In this document: positions 59,952 to 64,000 of the stretch, one piece after another
How the letters are laid out: each line of letters begins with the position of its first letter
Position numbering within the stretch: position 1 is the stretch's first letter
From: LGRD01 sp031382215
GTDB lineage: Bacteria; Pseudomonadota; Gammaproteobacteria; Burkholderiales; Burkholderiaceae_C
Direction of reading: 5' to 3'
DNA: 64,000 nt
NCBI GenBank assembly: GCA_031382215.1
Contig: JANMYQ010000139.1
Span: forward strand, 1-64,000
Position numbers and translations under genes: made by a program
The notes under the pieces: model-generated
Databases searched by the model: none
What the model was told of the DNA's origin: nothing
What the model saw: only the letters and a program-made list of their open reading frames with translations

Positions 59952-62900
59952 GTGCCAGAACTCCGCCTGTCCAATTTCACGACCGCCTTGAATGTGCCGG
60001 CCGGCTCCATTCAATGGGCCCGCTGGGTCAGTCTGCTGGCGCTGGCTTATTACCTGGGCGGTCGGCTCGGCCTGGCCGTGCCGGCGTTCGAACCGAACAC
60101 GAGCCTGTTGTGGCCGCCCACTGGTATTGCACTGGCCGCGCTACTGCGCCTGGGCGCGGGCGTGTGGCCGGGGGTGTGGATCGGCGCCTTTGTGCTGGCC
60201 CTGAGCGCCGGCTCTGCGGCCTGGCTGGCCGCGCTGCTGGCCACGGGCAACACACTCGGCCCGGTGCTGGCAACCGTCTGGCTGCGCCGCAAGAAGCTGC
60301 ACATCGAACTCGACCGGCGCCGCGACCTGTGGCTGTTCGTGGCCATCGGCATCGTGGCCGCGATGCTGGTCACGGCCAGCAACGGCGTGTTGTGGCTGGC
60401 CGTCAGCGGCGGCCTGCGCTGGAACCAGCTCGGCATGGCCTGGCTGCACGGCTGGCTGGGCGACGCGCTGGGGGCGCTGGCGGTCGGCATCCCGCTGCTG
60501 ACCCTGTCCAGGCGTTCGCTCACGCGCGCGTTCGGGCACTCGCACTGGGCCCCCACCTTGCTCCTGTCCTTGGGCGCCATTGCCAGCGGCTGGCTGGCGA
60601 TTGCCGTCTCGGGTGGAGCCGATCTGGTGCTGTTGCCGCTGATCTTTCTGCCGCACCTGTTGCTCGGTTGGCTGGCGGCACGCAGCGGCACGTTCGCGGC
60701 CTCGTCGGCGGCCTTGCTGGTTGGCATCGGCGCCGCACTGGCCACCGTCAACGGCCTCGGGCCGCTGCAACAGGTCGACCCGCAGCGCAGCGTGGCGCTG
60801 CTGTGGGGCTATGTGTTCACGCTGGCGGCGGTGCCGCTGCTGATGTCCACCCTGATCGGCGAACTGGCGGCCGGAAGCAAGCGCTGGAAGCGCGCGCTCG
60901 ACGCCTCCGGCACCGGCGTGGCCGAGCTCGACGTACCGAGCGGGCGGCTCGTCATGTCGCCGCGCTGGTTGAGCTTGCTCGGCTTTGCAAGCCAGGAGTT
61001 CGGCCATGCCGTGCAGGCCTTCTGGGGACGGGTGCATCCTGACGACATCACCGCCGTGAAGCGCTCGTTCGAGCCACTGCGCTCGGCCGCCGCCGCCGAC
61101 GCCCAGGCCGAATGCCGGCTGCTCGGCAAGGACGGCCACTGGCGCTGGTTCGAGCTGCGCGCTTTCGTGGTAGACCGCGACGCCGATGGCGCGCCATTGA
61201 ACATGCTGTTCCTGGCGCGCGACACCGCCGAGCGGCACGCCGCGATGGAACAGCAGCGCCTGTCGGACAAGCTGTTCCAGCACCTGAACGAAGGGCTGCT
61301 GATCACCGACGCGCAGAACCGCGTGCTGCAGGCCAACCCGACCTATTGCCGCATTTCCGGCTTCTCGTTCGACGAGTTGCGCGGCACGGTGCCGGCGATG
61401 TTGCGGGCCGCGGCGCCGGGTTCTCCAGAGGCCGAAGCGCAGGCGCGCGTCTACGAGAGCCTGCGGGCGCACGGCGTGTGGCACGGCGAGATGCTCACGC
61501 GGCGCCGCAACGGCGAGCCGTGCACCTTGCACGCCACCGTGTCGGTGGTGAAGAACGGCGAGGGTCTGGTGCAGAACCACGTGCTGGCGCTGTCCGACAT
61601 CACCCAGTCGCGCCAGCAGATCGTGCAACTGCAGCGCCAGGCCCACTTCGACGAATTGACCGGCCTGCCGAACCGCGTGCGCCTGACGCAACTGCTGGTG
61701 GAGGCCCTGGCCACCGCTGAGCGCGACGGCAGTTTGCTGACGGTGTGTTACCTCGACCTCGACCACTTCAAGCCTGTGAACGACGAGCACGGCCACTATG
61801 CCGGCGATCAGTTGCTGCTGAAGCTGGCCGATCGGCTGCGGCGCACGCTGCGCACCTCGGCCAGCGGCGACGACGTGGCGGCGCGCATCGGCGGCGACGA
61901 GTTCGTGCTGCTGCTGCGTGCGGCCAGCGTCGAAGAAAGCCGCATGGCCGTCGAACGCATGCTGCACGTCGTGGGGCTGCCGTTCGGGTTGTCGGTGGTC
62001 GAGGCGCCGGTCGCCGTCACCGCCAGCATCGGCGCCACGATCTTCCCGCTCGACAACGCCGACGCCGAAACGCTGCTGCGCCATGCCGACCATGCGATGT
62101 ACGGCGCCAAGCAGGCCGGCCGCAGCGGTTACCAGTTCTTCGACGCCGAGCGCGATCGCCTGGCCGAAGCGCGCTTCGTCGAACTCGGCCGGGTGCAGGA
62201 AGCGCTCGACGCGCAGGAGTTGTGCCTGCACTTCCAGCCCAAGGTCGATATGCGCGACGGCCGCGTGCTGGGCGTGGAAGCGCTGCTGCGCTGGAACCAC
62301 CCCGAGCAGGGCCTGCTGATGCCGGCCCACTTCCTGCCGCTGATCGAACACACCGGCTTGAGCACCGCGGTGGGCGACTGGGTGCTGAGGCAGGGCATCG
62401 AGCAGCTCGCGCGCTGGCAGAGCATCGGGCTGGACTTGACGGTCAGCATCAACGTGTCGGCGCGCCACCTGCAGGAACCGCAGTTCGCGCGCAACCTGGC
62501 CGACCTGCTGGCCAGCCAGGATCTGCCGGTGGCCGACCGGCTGATCCTGGAGGTGTTGGAGACCACCGCGCTGGCCGACATCGACTTCACCTGCGAACTG
62601 ATGGAACAGTGCCGCGCACTGGGCGTGCGCTTTGCGCTCGACGACTTCGGCACCGGCTATTCCACCTTGACCTACCTGAAGCGGCTGCCGCTGGACATGC
62701 TGAAGATCGACCGTTCGTTCGTCATCAACATGCTCAACGACCGGCAGGACATGGCCATCGTCGAAGGCGTGATCGGGCTGTCACAGACCTTCGGCTGCAC
62801 CGTGGTGGCCGAAGGCGTCGAAACCCTGGAGCAGGCGCAGGCGCTGATCGAGATCGGCTGCGACATCGGCCAGGGCAACGGCATAGCGCACGCGATGCCG

Positions 62901-62972
62901 GCCGACGAGGTGATCGCCTGGGTGCACAGCTTCGGCGGCATGGCCACCATGGTGGCGCCACTGTCGCACTGA
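59952..62972 (+). CDS. MASE1-PAS-GGDEF-EAL cyclic-di-GMP protein
   Basis: A protein of about 1006 residues. The N-terminal third is a MASE1 membrane sensor with eight or so helices (PNTSLLWPPTGIALAALLRL is typical). One or two PAS domains follow (about 310-545, including LNEGLLITDAQNRVLQANPT). The GGDEF domain has ARIGGDEFVLLL at about 645-655, and the EAL domain has GVEALLRWNHPEQG near 775, DDFGTGYSTLTYL and VVAEGVETLEQAQ. Both catalytic sites look intact, so it may make and break cyclic-di-GMP. The last EAL motif reads QGNGIAHAMP instead of the usual QGY pattern, but the Gln is kept. The start is uncertain: GTG at 59952 or TTG at 59907. Confidence 0.9.
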   Translation: MPELRLSNFTTALNVPAGSIQWARWVSLLALAYYLGGRLGLAVPAFEPNTSLLWPPTGIALAALLRLGAGVWPGVWIGAFVLALSAGSAAWLAALLATGNTLGPVLATVWLRRKKLHIELDRRRDLWLFVAIGIVAAMLVTASNGVLWLAVSGGLRWNQLGMAWLHGWLGDALGALAVGIPLLTLSRRSLTRAFGHSHWAPTLLLSLGAIASGWLAIAVSGGADLVLLPLIFLPHLLLGWLAARSGTFAASSAALLVGIGAALATVNGLGPLQQVDPQRSVALLWGYVFTLAAVPLLMSTLIGELAAGSKRWKRALDASGTGVAELDVPSGRLVMSPRWLSLLGFASQEFGHAVQAFWGRVHPDDITAVKRSFEPLRSAAAADAQAECRLLGKDGHWRWFELRAFVVDRDADGAPLNMLFLARDTAERHAAMEQQRLSDKLFQHLNEGLLITDAQNRVLQANPTYCRISGFSFDELRGTVPAMLRAAAPGSPEAEAQARVYESLRAHGVWHGEMLTRRRNGEPCTLHATVSVVKNGEGLVQNHVLALSDITQSRQQIVQLQRQAHFDELTGLPNRVRLTQLLVEALATAERDGSLLTVCYLDLDHFKPVNDEHGHYAGDQLLLKLADRLRRTLRTSASGDDVAARIGGDEFVLLLRAASVEESRMAVERMLHVVGLPFGLSVVEAPVAVTASIGATIFPLDNADAETLLRHADHAMYGAKQAGRSGYQFFDAERDRLAEARFVELGRVQEALDAQELCLHFQPKVDMRDGRVLGVEALLRWNHPEQGLLMPAHFLPLIEHTGLSTAVGDWVLRQGIEQLARWQSIGLDLTVSINVSARHLQEPQFARNLADLLASQDLPVADRLILEVLETTALADIDFTCELMEQCRALGVRFALDDFGTGYSTLTYLKRLPLDMLKIDRSFVINMLNDRQDMAIVEGVIGLSQTFGCTVVAEGVETLEQAQALIEIGCDIGQGNGIAHAMPADEVIAWVHSFGGMATMVAPLSH

Positions 62973-63018
62973 CGGCCGTGGCGGCGCCGGGTTGTCCGCC
63001 CTGCCCTAGACTGAAGGC

Positions 63019-64000
63019 ATGATCCCGACCGCCTTCTTGCACGACCTGCTGGCCCGGGTCGATATCGTCGACGTGGTGGGCGGCCACGTGCAGCTGAAAA
63101 AGGGCGGCGCCAACCTGATGGGGCTGTGCCCGTTCCACGGCGAGAAGTCGCCCAGCTTCTCGGTCAGCCCGAGCAAGCAGTTCTATCACTGCTTCGGCTG
63201 CGGGGCGAGCGGCGATGCCATCAAATTCCTGACCGAGCACACCGGAGCCAGTTTCATCGAGGCGGTGAACGACCTGGCCCAGCAGGTCGGCATGACGGTG
63301 CCCGAAGAAGAAAGCACACCCGCCGAACGCGAGCGCGCCGCAGCGATGAAGCAGCGCCGCGAAACGCTCACCGACGTGCTCGCCAAGGCCACTGAACACT
63401 ACCGCCGCCAGCTCAAGGGCAGCCCGCGCGCCGTTGACTACCTGAAGCGGCGCGGCTTGAGTGGCGAGATCGCCGCGCACTTCGGGCTGGGTTATGCGCC
63501 CGACGGCTGGCGCGGCCTTGCCAGCGTGTTCCCGGCCTACGACGACCCGCTGCTGGAGGAAAGCGGCATGGTCATCGTGCAAGAGGGCGACAGCGGCGAC
63601 GAGGCGAGCCGAAAGCGCTATGACCGCTTCCGGGATCGCATCATGTTCCCGATCCGTTCCGTTCAAGGCGACGTGATCGGCTTCGGCGGCCGCGTGCTCG
63701 ACCAGGGCGAACCGAAGTACCTGAACTCGCCCGAAACCCCGGTCTTCAGCAAAGGCCGCGAGTTGTACGGCCTGCACGAAGCGCGCACTTCCCTGCGCCA
63801 GCGCGGTTATGCGCTGGTGGTCGAGGGGTACATGGACGTGGTGGCGCTGGCGCAGTCGGGCTTTGCCAACGCGGTGGCGACCCTGGGCACGGCCTGCACG
63901 GCCGACCATGTGCAAAAGCTGTTCCGCTTCACCGACTCGGTGGTTTTCAGCTTCGACGGCGATGCCGCCGGCCGGCGCGCTGCCGGCCGCGCGCTGGAAG
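63019..64000 (+). CDS. dnaG: DNA primase (partial, runs off the window)
   Basis: The first 327 residues of DnaG; the gene continues past the end of the window. The N-terminal CHC2 zinc domain is GLCPFHGEKSPSFSVSPSKQ, with the second pair in YHCFGCGASGD. The catalytic core follows, with RIMFPIRSVQGDVIGFGGRV, the TOPRIM start VVEGYMDVVALAQSGF and the metal-binding FSFDGDAAGRRAA. It synthesises RNA primers at replication forks and interacts with DnaB through its missing C-terminus. In many proteobacteria dnaG is followed by rpoD. The ATG at 63019 gives the usual start. Confidence 0.95.
   Translation, partial: MIPTAFLHDLLARVDIVDVVGGHVQLKKGGANLMGLCPFHGEKSPSFSVSPSKQFYHCFGCGASGDAIKFLTEHTGASFIEAVNDLAQQVGMTVPEEESTPAERERAAAMKQRRETLTDVLAKATEHYRRQLKGSPRAVDYLKRRGLSGEIAAHFGLGYAPDGWRGLASVFPAYDDPLLEESGMVIVQEGDSGDEASRKRYDRFRDRIMFPIRSVQGDVIGFGGRVLDQGEPKYLNSPETPVFSKGRELYGLHEARTSLRQRGYALVVEGYMDVVALAQSGFANAVATLGTACTADHVQKLFRFTDSVVFSFDGDAAGRRAAGRALE

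Overview
The window is about 64 kb of high-GC, densely coded bacterial chromosome. The gene content points to a betaproteobacterium of the order Burkholderiales, probably of the Rubrivivax/Leptothrix/Methylibium type. The evidence is a phasin and acetoacetyl-CoA synthetase (polyhydroxybutyrate metabolism), a tripartite-tricarboxylate (Bug) binding protein, a TRAP transporter, a short H-NS protein and a HrpA-type helicase. This placement is inference from gene content, not from a marker comparison. No rRNA, tRNA, insertion sequence or CRISPR array was recognised.

Layout. 0.2-8.4 kb: a bifunctional NMN adenylyltransferase/Nudix protein, a small lower-GC HTH gene with its own dyad operator, several small enzymes and hypotheticals (one frameshifted), an amidase, a Fic protein behind a remarkable array of 11-bp repeats, and small secreted proteins. 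8.4-13.5 kb: a B12 uptake operon (receptor, binding protein, permease, ATPase) led by a cobalamin riboswitch. 13.6-17.7 kb: an IclR regulator divergent from aroQ and a TRAP transporter, which looks like a quinate/shikimate uptake and catabolic unit. 17.8-20.8 kb: a globin, a small acidic protein, and a convergent pair made of a C5-cytosine methyltransferase and a putative restriction endonuclease. 20.8-30.3 kb: a peptide ABC transporter (fused ATPase and two permeases) divergent from three tandem paralogous binding proteins. 30.4-33.3 kb: a membrane-anchored TIR protein, a frameshifted hypothetical and a phasin. 33.4-41.0 kb: a four-gene acyl-CoA-type catabolic operon divergent from a TetR regulator across a perfect 15-bp inverted repeat, followed by acetoacetyl-CoA synthetase. 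41.0-47.2 kb: a LysR regulator, two aldehyde dehydrogenases, a second Fic protein also preceded by short phased repeats, and an orphan PotC-type permease. 47.3-47.8 kb: a long noncoding inverted repeat. 47.8-51.6 kb: a ThDP-dependent enzyme, a Bug protein and an AraC regulator. 51.6-64 kb: hrpA, argA, an iron-trafficking protein, a Fur-type site with a ferric-iron binding protein, H-NS, a MASE1-PAS-GGDEF-EAL protein and the start of dnaG.

The most unusual signal is that both Fic genes, though unlike each other, carry a predicted winged-helix module and are each preceded by a phased array of short direct repeats: seven TGGCGC boxes at exact 11-bp steps at 5868-5939, and three ATTCTGCG boxes at exact 12-bp steps at 44873-44904. 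This suggests a family of self-regulating Fic proteins that bind multi-site, same-face operator arrays. Two apparent single-base frameshifts (near 2981 and 32075) could be real pseudogenes or sequence errors.
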